This document shows positions 23,530 through 31,326 of a stretch of 64,000 nucleotides of DNA, one piece after another. This stretch comes from an uncultured Ruminococcus sp. GTDB taxonomy: Bacteria > Bacillota > Clostridia > Oscillospirales > Acutalibacteraceae. The stretch covers positions 80,952 through 144,951 of the forward strand of contig CADBCC010000006.1 in the NCBI GenBank assembly GCA_902793125.1. Reading direction: 5' to 3'. Position 1 is the stretch's first letter. Every line of letters starts with the position of its first letter. Made by a program: the position numbers and the translations under genes. Below the pieces are notes generated by a model. That model was not told the DNA's origin. It worked only from the letters and a program-made list of their open reading frames with translations, and did no database searches.

Positions 23530-24186
23530 GTGTATCATTATATCGAAGATAAGGAATTTATTCATAAAATGCGTATGCTTTGCGGCGAGGTAATGCAAGG
23601 GTTATGCCACTGCCTGAAAGAAGATTATGATATCGGAGCTGTGTTTTACTTGGTTGGTAGTGGCGCAAGAAATCTGATTCTTCAAAACGCGGATAAACCT
23701 GTTGATCTAGATTATAATTTAGAAATTATTAAATGTGAGGATTTTGAAGATTGCCGACATATCAATGATTGTACTCAAAAGTCATTTAATATAGTTCTGC
23801 GTGAATATCGTTTATCTGACTGTCAAAACTCCACATCGTCTCTCACTTCTGGAAGAATACAATTTGTAAATGGAAATCAAACAGAGTTTTCAATGGATGT
23901 TTGTATTACATGTAGGGATAATAAGGGGAGCTACTATCGTTTGATATGCAAAAAGACAGGCTTTGTGTCCAAGGATGAATACTTTTGGAACATAGCACCT
24001 AAATCAAAAGAGTTAAAGAAAAGAGCAGATTATATCAAAAAAAGCGGAAAGTGGCAATTAGTTCGTCAGCAGTATCTCAAAATAAAAAACAATTATTTGA
24101 AACGAAATGATACAAAAAACCACCCGTCTTTTATTTGTTATATTGAAGCCGTAAACAATGTGTATAATTCAAGGAAACATTGGTAA
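23530..24186 (+). CDS. Nucleotidyltransferase-fold protein in an inserted cassette
   Basis: 218 residues from the GTG at 23530 (AAAGGAG 6 nt upstream; the GTG at 23509 precedes that site). Residues about 39-60 read YLVGSGARNLILQNADKPVDLDYN, matching the hG[GS]...DxD core of the pol-beta nucleotidyltransferase superfamily. A later acidic residue in TEFSMDVCI could complete the metal site. Substrate unknown; toxins, antiphage NTases and antibiotic-modifying enzymes share this core. The gene lies between rpsI-end scars with its own promoter, so it arrived by insertion. Confidence 0.75.
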   Translation: MYHYIEDKEFIHKMRMLCGEVMQGLCHCLKEDYDIGAVFYLVGSGARNLILQNADKPVDLDYNLEIIKCEDFEDCRHINDCTQKSFNIVLREYRLSDCQNSTSSLTSGRIQFVNGNQTEFSMDVCITCRDNKGSYYRLICKKTGFVSKDEYFWNIAPKSKELKKRADYIKKSGKWQLVRQQYLKIKNNYLKRNDTKNHPSFICYIEAVNNVYNSRKHW

Positions 24187-24200
24187 GAAGGAGGTTAACA

Positions 24201-24881
24201 ATGTATTGCAGGAATTGCGGAAGCAAAATTGATGACAATTCAAAATACTGTAACTGTTGCGGTGCGAGGATTGATGAAATTGTACATCCTAATGATTCCG
24301 ATGAAGGTTCAAGTGTTTGGTTTGCTGTTTTAGGATTTTTTATTCCGATTGTAGGGTTTATTTTGTTCCTAGTTTATGAAGGAAAGAAGTCCAAGAGGGC
24401 AAAAGCTGCGGGTAAAGGAGCGTTGATTGGTTTTATAACTAAAATTGCTGTATCAATTATTCTTACGATTTTATATGTTGTTTTTGCATCGTCGATATTT
24501 AATACAATTGTTAACGTAAATGATATAACAGTCCCTAACATCAGTAGTATTTTCCAAGAAGAGAGTACAGATGAAATCCTGAAGAATTATATAGATGTTA
24601 GTTTTGGTGAGTTTAGGGTTTCGGGAGATAAGTATTTGCCTGAAACATCGCTTGATGTTACAGTAAAAAACAAATCGAAAAAACAGTTAAGCTTTTACAT
24701 AACAATAGAAGCAGTGGATAAAACAGGAAAAAGAATAGGGACGGATGAGGTTGACGTTGAGGATTTGAATCCAGGACAGAATGTAACGCTAACAGCTTTT
24801 GAATTTGTAGATGAAGAGATGATACCGAAACTGGAAAAGGCAACATTTCAAGTGTTAAAAGTTGAAAAGTTTGATTATTAG
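24201..24881 (+). CDS. Zinc-ribbon membrane protein
   Basis: 226 residues from the ATG at 24201 (AAGGAGG). The N-terminal zinc ribbon is MYCRNCGSKIDDNSKYCNCCG, with four CxxC cysteines. Two hydrophobic stretches (about 42-60 and 83-108) follow, then an extracellular all-beta domain of about 110 residues (SLDVTVKNKSKKQLSFYITIEAVDKTGKRIGTDE), as in FxLYD-type domains. This zinc-ribbon plus TM plus beta-domain layout is common in Firmicutes surface proteins of unknown function. It starts 14 nt after the nucleotidyltransferase gene and is probably its operon partner. Confidence 0.8.
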   Translation: MYCRNCGSKIDDNSKYCNCCGARIDEIVHPNDSDEGSSVWFAVLGFFIPIVGFILFLVYEGKKSKRAKAAGKGALIGFITKIAVSIILTILYVVFASSIFNTIVNVNDITVPNISSIFQEESTDEILKNYIDVSFGEFRVSGDKYLPETSLDVTVKNKSKKQLSFYITIEAVDKTGKRIGTDEVDVEDLNPGQNVTLTAFEFVDEEMIPKLEKATFQVLKVEKFDY

Positions 24882-24977
24882 GTTTTGTGAGTTGCTGTGA
24901 GATTCTTTCCGTACACAACACACAAGCAACAAAACAACGCAAAAGCCCTGTAAACAAGCCGATCTTTGCGTTTGAAA

Positions 24978-25133
24978 AGTTCTCAAAGAGATAACAATTA
25001 CATTTGTTATATTACAAACCTTCCGATTTTCGGGAGGTTTGTTTCTTTTTGACCACAGAGGCATCCTCGTCGGCATAGCCGACTGCGGTTGTGGCTAAAA
25101 ACAGTCCGCAGGACTGTTTTTATAGCGCCCCAA
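24978..25133 (+). repeat. rpsI-end repeat unit, copy Y2 (156 bp)
   Basis: Begins AGTTCTCAAAGAGATAA, the rpsI 3' end without its gene, and continues colinear with Y1 through terminator and structured part. The outer stem near the hairpin differs but still pairs (TAAAAACAGTCC/GGACTGTTTTTA). Confidence 0.85.
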
Positions 25134-25255
25134 CAGTTCTCCAAGAGATAATATTTGTTTATTATTTATCAGACCTTCCGATTATTCGGAAGGTCTGTTT
25201 TTTTACCACAGAGGCGTCCTCGGAGTATAGTTCCTGCGGCGCGGATAAAATTTAT
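25134..25255 (+). repeat. rpsI-end repeat, copy Y3 (partial)
   Basis: CAGTTCTCCAAGAGATAA (one change), a terminator CCTTCCGATTATTCGGAAGG with T7, then ACCACAGAGGCGTCCTCGG, after which similarity fades. Confidence 0.75.
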
Positions 25256-25315
25256 ATTGTTTCTTTTCCAAGGATTTCGTTTTTTCGGAAGCCTTATTCT
25301 TTACCGTGTGAATAC

Positions 25316-25343
25316 TTGACACCAAAATTCAGAGTGCTATAAT
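25316..25343 (+). promoter_or_regulatory. Promoter of the antiporter gene
   Basis: TTGACA and TATAAT with a 16-base spacer. The ATG at 25360 is only 17 bases from the -10 box, so the leader is very short or absent and no ribosome site is evident. Confidence 0.8.
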
Positions 25344-25359
25344 ACTTTTTGGTGATTTT

Positions 25360-26706
25360 ATGGACGCGAAAGATATAGTAAGTTATTTCAGCAAGGTAGA
25401 GCTTTTTCAGATTCTTATGCCGTTAGCGTTGGTGTTTTTTTTCGCCAAATTTTTAGGGCTTGTGGCTCGAAAACTGCAGATGCCGCAGGTTGTCGGCGAG
25501 ATATTAGCGGGTCTGATATTAGGCCCCTGCGCGCTGAATCTGATTAATATAAACAATCCGCAATACGGGCTGTCGCTTCGCTCAATCGCGGAAATAGGCG
25601 TAATAATGCTGATGTTCTCCGCGGGACTCGGTACGAACTTAAAGGAACTTTTAAAGGTCGGTCCGAAGGCGTTTTTAATTGCCTGCGCGGGAGTAGCGGT
25701 ACCGCTCGCGGCGGGTACGGGAGTGTATTATCTTTTCGGTTTTAATAACGGAAACCGCTTTTTCGAGGCGTTGGTTGTCGGTACAATTTTAGCCGCGACT
25801 TCGGTAAGTATTACTGTCCAGGCGCTTAAAGAGCTCGGATATCTACGATCTAAGGTCGGAAATACAATCCTGAGCGCGGCGATTATAGATGATGTAATCG
25901 GAATGATTGTGCTGACGTTTGTTATAACGCTATCGAATAACGGCGGTAAAGGCGGCAGCCATGAGGGAATAGGCATTATCTGTTTAAAGGTTGTGCTGTT
26001 TTTCGCGCTTGCGGTCGGAGCGGGTTTTGTGCTTTATAAGATGTTCAAATGGCTCGAAAACCGCCGTCCGCATACAAGAACTATTCCGATTTTCGCTATG
26101 GCGTTTTGTTTCTTTTTGTCGTACTGCGCCGAAACTTATTTCGGGATAGCCGATATTACGGGCGCGTACGCAGCGGGAATAATATTTTGCGAGCTTAAAA
26201 GCGCGTCGTATATCGAGGAGAAAATCGAAGTTTGTCTGTATATGTTTTTCGGGCCTGTTTTTTTCGCGAGCGTAGGTCTTAAATCCAACCTCAGCGGAAT
26301 TCAGCCCGCGATTTTCGGCTTCGCGGCTGTGCTCACTTTAGCGGCGCTTATCGCGAAGATAGTCGGCTGCGGCGCTATGGCAAAAGCCTGCGGATTCAGC
26401 AAGTCGGATTCGCTTAAAATCGGCGTAGGTATGATGACGAGGGGAGAGGTCGCGCTTATAGTCGCGGATAAAGGAATCTCCGCGGGAATAATTAATAAGA
26501 TGATGAATTTCGCCGTTGTACCGCTGATAATTGTATCGTCGCTGTTAACTCCGATTATACTGAAGGTGCTCTACTCAATCTGGCCCGATAATAAGGTAAG
26601 AAATATTCAGGACAGAGAAACCCGCCAAAAGGGTATGAAGTATCAGCAGATGTATAAGGAAGCCGAGAACGAGGATGTCGTAATAATAAAAACTAAGGTA
26701 AAGTAA
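25360..26706 (+). CDS. CPA2-family cation:proton antiporter
   Basis: 448 residues with about 12-13 membrane segments. Family hallmarks: LQMPQVVGEILAGLILGP near 44, an AEIGVIMLMFSAGLGTNLKEL stretch, AAIIDDVIGMIVL near 178 (the conserved Asp pair of the ion site), and MMTRGEVALIVADKG near 370. It lacks the KTN/RCK domain of KefB/C, ending in a short charged tail. Na+/H+ or K+/H+ exchange across the membrane. Monocistronic, probably leaderless, with a clear terminator. Confidence 0.9.
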   Translation: MDAKDIVSYFSKVELFQILMPLALVFFFAKFLGLVARKLQMPQVVGEILAGLILGPCALNLININNPQYGLSLRSIAEIGVIMLMFSAGLGTNLKELLKVGPKAFLIACAGVAVPLAAGTGVYYLFGFNNGNRFFEALVVGTILAATSVSITVQALKELGYLRSKVGNTILSAAIIDDVIGMIVLTFVITLSNNGGKGGSHEGIGIICLKVVLFFALAVGAGFVLYKMFKWLENRRPHTRTIPIFAMAFCFFLSYCAETYFGIADITGAYAAGIIFCELKSASYIEEKIEVCLYMFFGPVFFASVGLKSNLSGIQPAIFGFAAVLTLAALIAKIVGCGAMAKACGFSKSDSLKIGVGMMTRGEVALIVADKGISAGIINKMMNFAVVPLIIVSSLLTPIILKVLYSIWPDNKVRNIQDRETRQKGMKYQQMYKEAENEDVVIIKTKVK

Positions 26707-26707
26707 T

Positions 26708-26747
26708 AAAAAACGGCTTAAACTCCGAAAGGGATTAAGCCGTTTTT
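26708..26747 (+). terminator. Terminator of the antiporter gene
   Basis: AAAACGGCTTAA pairs with TTAAGCCGTTTTT across a 13-base loop. Confidence 0.9.
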
Positions 26748-26749
26748 GG

Positions 26750-26778
26750 TTGACAATATAAATTGTTTATTTTATAAT
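26750..26778 (+). promoter_or_regulatory. Promoter of the DNA methyltransferase gene
   Basis: TTGACA, 17-base spacer, TATAAT, directly after the upstream terminator. Confidence 0.9.
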
Positions 26779-26809
26779 AACATTCATAGTAAATTTCGGA
26801 GGAATGGTT

Positions 26810-28084
26810 ATGTCACAACATAAAATTGTTTTTGGAGATAGTCGTTCTCTAAATGAAATTGAAGATAAATCTGTTCATTTAATAATAACCTCCCCTCCTT
26901 ACTGGCAGTTAAAAGATTACGGAACAGAAGATCAGATTGGTTTTAATCATAATTATGAAGAGTATATAAATAATCTTAATCTTGTTTGGCAGGAATGTAA
27001 CAGAGTTCTTGCGGATGGCTGCAGAATGTGTATAAATATCGGCGATCAATTTGCGAGATCTGTTTATTACGGAAGATATAAAGTTATACCTATAAGAACG
27101 GAGATTATTAGATTTTGTGAATCTTTAGGTATGGATTATATGGGAGCTGTAATCTGGCAGAAAACTACAACTATGAATACTTCCGGCGGTGGCGCAATAA
27201 TGGGAAGTTTTCCTTATCCGAGAAACGGAATATTAAAAATTGATTATGAATTTATTTTGATTTTCAAAAAATTAGGAACTCCGCCTAAGCCGACTCCGCA
27301 GCAAAAAAAAGGATCGGAAATGACAAAGGAAGAGTGGAAAGAATACTTTTCTTCTCATTGGACATTTAACGGAGCAAAACAATTAGGACATATTGCAATG
27401 TTTCCTGAAGAATTACCTAAGAGGTTAATAAAAATGTTTTCTTTCGTAGGGGAAACTGTTCTTGATCCTTTTGCAGGAAGCGGTACTACTTCGTTAGCTG
27501 CAAAACATTTAGGAAGAAATTCTATCGGATATGAGATAAACAAAGAATACGAACCTATTATAAGAGAAAAATTATGTTCTGATCAGATAGATTTGTTTGA
27601 TGATTCCGATGTTGTATTTTTAGATGACAATAAAGGCAATAAAAAACCATTTGATGATTTACCGTATGTTTTCCGCGATCCTCATAATATGGATAAAAAA
27701 ATCGATATAAAGAAGCTTCAATTCGGTTCCAAAATAGACGGAAAGAAACAACAAAAGATAGAGATGTTTTCAGTAAAAAGAGTTATTAACTCTAATACGA
27801 TAGAGTTAAGTAACGGATTAATTGTTAAAATGTTGGGCATACAATCAAATCCTGAACACGAAAACGATGCTGTTGCTTTTTTACGGAAGAAATTTGATAG
27901 ACGCAAAGTATATCTTAAATATGATTCAACAAAGTATGATTCAAAAAACAATCTTTTATGCTATGTTTATTTGGATAACAGAACTTTCATTAATAATCAT
28001 TTAGTAAGGACAGGTTTTGTAAATGTTGATACACAACTTGATTATTCCTGTAAGAAGAAATTTTTAGCGTCAATGCCAAAATAA
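26810..28084 (+). CDS. DNA methyltransferase (beta class) with SNase-like C-terminal domain
   Basis: 424 residues from the ATG at 26810 (GGAGG 7 nt upstream; the ATG at 26804 is too close). The catalytic motif IV TSPPYW (27-32) comes before SAM-binding motif I DPFAGSGTT (about 219), the beta-class order; SPPYW suggests an N4-cytosine enzyme. After about residue 310 comes a thermonuclease-like fold (VKRVINSNTIELSNGLIVKMLGI...NHLVRTGFVNVD). The usual Asp and Arg of active SNase appear replaced (NSNT for DGDT, KMLGI for RLLGI), so this part may bind DNA rather than cut. Convergent with an MjaI-like endonuclease, so it probably protects the same site (CTAG in MjaI). Confidence 0.9.
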   Translation: MSQHKIVFGDSRSLNEIEDKSVHLIITSPPYWQLKDYGTEDQIGFNHNYEEYINNLNLVWQECNRVLADGCRMCINIGDQFARSVYYGRYKVIPIRTEIIRFCESLGMDYMGAVIWQKTTTMNTSGGGAIMGSFPYPRNGILKIDYEFILIFKKLGTPPKPTPQQKKGSEMTKEEWKEYFSSHWTFNGAKQLGHIAMFPEELPKRLIKMFSFVGETVLDPFAGSGTTSLAAKHLGRNSIGYEINKEYEPIIREKLCSDQIDLFDDSDVVFLDDNKGNKKPFDDLPYVFRDPHNMDKKIDIKKLQFGSKIDGKKQQKIEMFSVKRVINSNTIELSNGLIVKMLGIQSNPEHENDAVAFLRKKFDRRKVYLKYDSTKYDSKNNLLCYVYLDNRTFINNHLVRTGFVNVDTQLDYSCKKKFLASMPK

Positions 28085-28089
28085 AATGA

Positions 28090-28121
28090 AATGCGGAGAC
28101 TTTATTGTCTCCGCATTTTTA
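28090..28121. terminator. Bidirectional terminator between methyltransferase and endonuclease genes
   Basis: AATGCGGAGAC pairs with GTCTCCGCATT, with T/A runs on both sides. Confidence 0.9.
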
Positions 28122-28715
28122 TTCTTCCACGTCAACTGTAATGCCGGTTTTCTTTTTTGTATAGTATATCATTTTGATATCAACTTCATCAGAAATGCTG
28201 CGCGCATTTGTTGATTTATAGGTGTCGGGTTTAATAGAATATGCTGTTTCGCCTACATAACCATCAATACCTTTTGATTCTTCTTCCGCGTTTGCAAGAC
28301 GATACGGAAGACCTGATATTGCAGACAGCTTTTCAAGAATTGCCTGTTGAAAGTATAAACCGTTATATGTTTTGGTTATGACTAAATCCTCTACCCAATT
28401 TCTAACCATTTCTTCATTAATAAGCACTATTGCTTCTTTAAGATTTTGTACTTGTTTCCATATTCTTTTTGTCGCTTCATCTATTGAGTTGGGATATTTT
28501 GATAAATACCATTTTTCCCAGTTTTCTATTGATATATTATCAGTTTCAGACTCGAATTCCGGAAACAAATCGGATAATTTTCCTACAACTTTCGGACGAG
28601 TGCCCTGAGCGTTTTGGTTAGCCCAATTCATTAACTGTGATGTGTATTTTGGGAAATCGGTAGGTTTTCCCCCGTTGATGTCAAGTAATTCGTCATTTGC
28701 AATCTTGAATATCAT
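28119..28715 (-). CDS. MjaI-like type II restriction endonuclease
   Basis: 198 residues. N-terminal region with TSQLMNWANQNAQGTRPKVVGKLSDLFPE, as in the MjaI family; the C-terminal half has KGIDGYVGETAYSIKPDTYKS, in which D and the E-x-x-S-x-K pattern form a likely PD-(D/E)XK metal site. MjaI cuts CTAG; the specificity here is inferred from the family only. It overlaps the upstream regulator gene by 4 nt (ATGA), so expression is coupled to the controller. Confidence 0.8.
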   Translation of the reverse strand: MIFKIANDELLDINGGKPTDFPKYTSQLMNWANQNAQGTRPKVVGKLSDLFPEFESETDNISIENWEKWYLSKYPNSIDEATKRIWKQVQNLKEAIVLINEEMVRNWVEDLVITKTYNGLYFQQAILEKLSAISGLPYRLANAEEESKGIDGYVGETAYSIKPDTYKSTNARSISDEVDIKMIYYTKKKTGITVDVEE

Positions 28716-28927
28716 TTTGTTCCCTCCATAAATAATTTATAGGTTTCTATTTTAAGTGCATCTGCAATGCGCTGTATGTTTTCTAAGGATATACTGCGAC
28801 GGTAACATTCGACAGCGCTGATATAAGTTCTGTGTAATCCACATTTTTCGGCAAAAGCTTCTTGTGACAGTCCTGATTGTGTGCGATAGAACCTTACGTT
28901 ATCAGCAAAAACTTTTATAATATCCAT
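28712..28927 (-). CDS. XRE-type controller protein of the restriction-modification system
   Basis: 71 residues from the ATG at 28927 (AAGGGAG upstream; the GTG at 28936 is too close to it). Cro/C1-type HTH: SGLSQEAFAEKCGLHRTYISAVECYRRSISLENIQRIADALKI. RTYIS-x-x-E in the recognition region and the position directly before the endonuclease gene are typical of C proteins, which delay endonuclease expression until the methylase has acted. An inverted repeat at 28962-28995 upstream is the candidate operator. Confidence 0.88.
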   Translation of the reverse strand: MDIIKVFADNVRFYRTQSGLSQEAFAEKCGLHRTYISAVECYRRSISLENIQRIADALKIETYKLFMEGTK

Positions 28928-28961
28928 TTGATTCACGCTCCCTTATAATAAATGATAGTCC

Positions 28962-28995
28962 AGTGAATACTATTGTTCTACATACAATAGGTCAC
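28962..28995 (-). promoter_or_regulatory. Candidate C-box operator upstream of the controller gene
   Basis: AGTGAATACTATTG and CAATAGGTCACT form an imperfect inverted repeat around eight bases, 35-68 bases upstream of the controller start. C-proteins bind such paired sites to switch from activation to repression. Confidence 0.6.
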
Positions 28996-29029
28996 TATGA
29001 TATAAAATTCTTGTATATTTTATAAAATA

Positions 29030-29059
29030 GCTCAGGCTGACGGTTAAGTCAGCCTGAGC
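29030..29059 (-). terminator. Terminator of the Nif11-like gene
   Basis: GCTCAGGCTGAC and GTCAGCCTGAGC around GGTTAA, 10 bases from the stop. Confidence 0.85.
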
Positions 29060-29068
29060 GTATTAGTA

Positions 29069-29344
29069 TTAACTGTTTAATTGCTGAAAAATATCTTCCA
29101 AAACGTCGTCCCAGCCCTCGATAGCGAAGCTGCCGCCGCCGTTTGTAGCTCTTAATTTCGAGTCGTTCATATCCTGGCCGAAAGAGAAAAGCTCGCCGAG
29201 GTAAATTTCGTAGCCGTATTTCTGGCAGACTTCGCAGAAACTTTTCATCGGGTCGGTTGAATTTCTTGTTTTCAGAAGTTCCGCTTTCAGGTTTTCGTCT
29301 TTTTGGGCGTTTGAAATTAGTTTTTGCAGTTGCTGTTCAATCAT
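29069..29344 (-). CDS. Nif11-like small protein
   Basis: 91 residues from the ATG at 29344 (TGGTGAT upstream). The N-terminal half resembles the Nif11/nitrile-hydratase-leader fold: IEQQLQKLISNAQKDENLKAELLKTR, then FCEVCQKYGYEIYLGELFS. A GGG triplet near residue 72 is where a peptidase would cut in a RiPP leader, but the remaining residues (SFAIEGWDDVLEDIFQQLNS) are acidic and without the C/S/T content of a modified core. It may be a free-standing Nif11-domain protein. No RiPP enzymes are near. Confidence 0.65.
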   Translation of the reverse strand: MIEQQLQKLISNAQKDENLKAELLKTRNSTDPMKSFCEVCQKYGYEIYLGELFSFGQDMNDSKLRATNGGGSFAIEGWDDVLEDIFQQLNS

Positions 29345-29425
29345 ATTTATCACCATTTGTGATTTTACCACAAAAAACACCTCTCGTAAAGACATAACTT
29401 TTTATGCTATATTTCGCTTTTTTTC

Positions 29426-29454
29426 TTGCTTTTACGCTTAAAAAATAGTATACT
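29426..29454 (+). promoter_or_regulatory. Promoter upstream of the membrane-protein/pyrC operon
   Basis: TTGCTT and TATACT with 17 bases between, 70 bases before the ATG at 29524. Confidence 0.65.
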
Positions 29455-29523
29455 GTAAAATGTGTTATTATGGGCTTAGTGGATGAAATTGTGTGAAGCC
29501 CTCATACTTTGGAGGTATAAGGA

Positions 29524-31299
29524 ATGAAAAGAACGGCAAATGTTTTGGCGGCGTTTATCGCCGTGCTGATTACGTTAAGCTCGCTCGCGTTTACGGCTTT
29601 CGCCGAAAGCACGTCGTACGAGATTGACGAGCTTTTTATGAGTATATCAATTCCGAATGAAATGTTAGCGATTACCCGCGACAGCGAAAAAACGGATTCG
29701 TATTTTTCCAAGTTCGGACTCGATTATAAAGAGACAATGAATATGTTTAAGGACGGTAATATTTACCTCCAGGCTATGAAAGACGACGGTTCGCTTACTC
29801 TTACCGTTACTATGGACGAGGACCGTAACAGCCGTAATATCAATAACTACAACCGCCTTGATGACTCCGACCTTAAAGATATTATGAATAAGTATTTGAA
29901 CGACGAGGCGTATAAGTCGGGCACGATTGTTGAAAGCAACGGAGTTAAATATATTTATCTTACCGTAAGCACAAAGTCGGGTAAAAAAATAATCCAGGCT
30001 CAGCAGTACTGCACCGTAACCAACGGAATGAGTATTGTTATTACGCTCGACGCTCCCGCGGGACATAAGCTTACCTCGGACGACAGGGATCTCCTTTCGA
30101 ATGTGATTAAAAATACTTATATTGCAGATAATAACTTTTTTGAGAAGTATAAGGAAATAATTATTTACGGCGGAATTACTCTTTTCGGAGTTGCCGTAGC
30201 TGTTTTTGTACTTATATTCCTTCTTAAAAAATTCAGAAATCCCAACCGCAAGAACGACAGAATTGTTCACGACCTCGCTCATGAACACAGAATTTCCGAA
30301 ACAACAAGACTCCCGAAAAAGAAAAATATTTTCAGTATCACAAAGCCAACTTCAAGCTTTATGAAAAACTATAAACCGGTTGACGAAATAGAGAAGAAGC
30401 AGCCGCCGCAAAAGCCCGCCAATCCCCGTATTGAACAGGAGAAGGCTACAGAAGCCCGGGTGGCGGAGAAAAAACAGGCGCCCGCTCCTAAGGAAAAACC
30501 TCAGCCGAAAGAAGAAGCGCCGAAGCCTAAACGTGAAGTGCCTCTCGCGCAGAAAATCGTTGCGGATAGCTCACGGAGAGTCAGCGAGGAAGAGCAGAGC
30601 GTTCCTATCGCTCAGCCGATAGAATACGCCGAGCCCAAAGAGAAAAAACCCGCTCCGAAGCCCGAGAGAGCTCCCGTATCGCAGCGTGAAGCCGTTGAAG
30701 TGAATGAGGACGAAAACTTCGAGCAGGTTGAGAACTACTTTGAAGAAGTGCCTGAGAAAAAAGATATGTACGCCTATACCGATGTCGGTACGGCTGTGGA
30801 TGAATACACCGCCGCTAAGGTTGAGTCCGAGCTTATCCGTCAGGAAAGCCGTGAATCCGCCGAAACATTAAAGCGTATACTTACGGCAATCGGACGCGGT
30901 ATTCTTTCCGTATTCAAGGGTATCGGTCTTGTGCTTATATATATTGTTATACATCTGAAATATTTCTTTACCAATCTTTACAGAGCGATTAGAAAGAATC
31001 ACGCAAAGAAAAAACGTATGAGAATTGAGGAGGAGCGCCGCCGCACAGCTTCCGAGCAGCGCAGAATCCAGCGCGAGGCTCAGCGCGCCCGCCAGCGTCA
31101 GAACGCCAACAGGGGCGAAAACGACCTCGTAAAAGTCCGCTCGTCCGAAGAAAGACGTCCCGTACGCCGAAATACATACCCGAATCCGCAAAGACCTCCT
31201 CAGAAAAGAAGACCTGCTCAGCCGCAGGGAAGAAAACAACCCTCTCAGAGGCCGAGAAACGGACATCCTCCCGCGGGACGCAGACCGAGAGGATATTAA
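29524..31299 (+). CDS. Membrane protein with signal peptide and basic, proline-rich tail
   Basis: 591 residues; GGAGG site 9 nt upstream. Signal peptide 1-27 (ends AFA). The extracytoplasmic domain of about 190 residues (ISIPNEMLAITRD...) resembles PsbP-like or lipoprotein folds used by Clostridia surface proteins. TM helix about 219-237. Then a long cytoplasmic region rich in P, K and E (about 265-410), a second hydrophobic stretch about 462-482, and a very basic tail with R, Q and P. Charge and composition suggest interaction with nucleic acid or membrane lipids. No family name. It lies 27 nt before pyrC. Confidence 0.7.
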   Translation: MKRTANVLAAFIAVLITLSSLAFTAFAESTSYEIDELFMSISIPNEMLAITRDSEKTDSYFSKFGLDYKETMNMFKDGNIYLQAMKDDGSLTLTVTMDEDRNSRNINNYNRLDDSDLKDIMNKYLNDEAYKSGTIVESNGVKYIYLTVSTKSGKKIIQAQQYCTVTNGMSIVITLDAPAGHKLTSDDRDLLSNVIKNTYIADNNFFEKYKEIIIYGGITLFGVAVAVFVLIFLLKKFRNPNRKNDRIVHDLAHEHRISETTRLPKKKNIFSITKPTSSFMKNYKPVDEIEKKQPPQKPANPRIEQEKATEARVAEKKQAPAPKEKPQPKEEAPKPKREVPLAQKIVADSSRRVSEEEQSVPIAQPIEYAEPKEKKPAPKPERAPVSQREAVEVNEDENFEQVENYFEEVPEKKDMYAYTDVGTAVDEYTAAKVESELIRQESRESAETLKRILTAIGRGILSVFKGIGLVLIYIVIHLKYFFTNLYRAIRKNHAKKKRMRIEEERRRTASEQRRIQREAQRARQRQNANRGENDLVKVRSSEERRPVRRNTYPNPQRPPQKRRPAQPQGRKQPSQRPRNGHPPAGRRPRGY

Positions 31300-31326
31300 T
31301 AGTTAATAGTTAAGAGGTGAGTGGTT

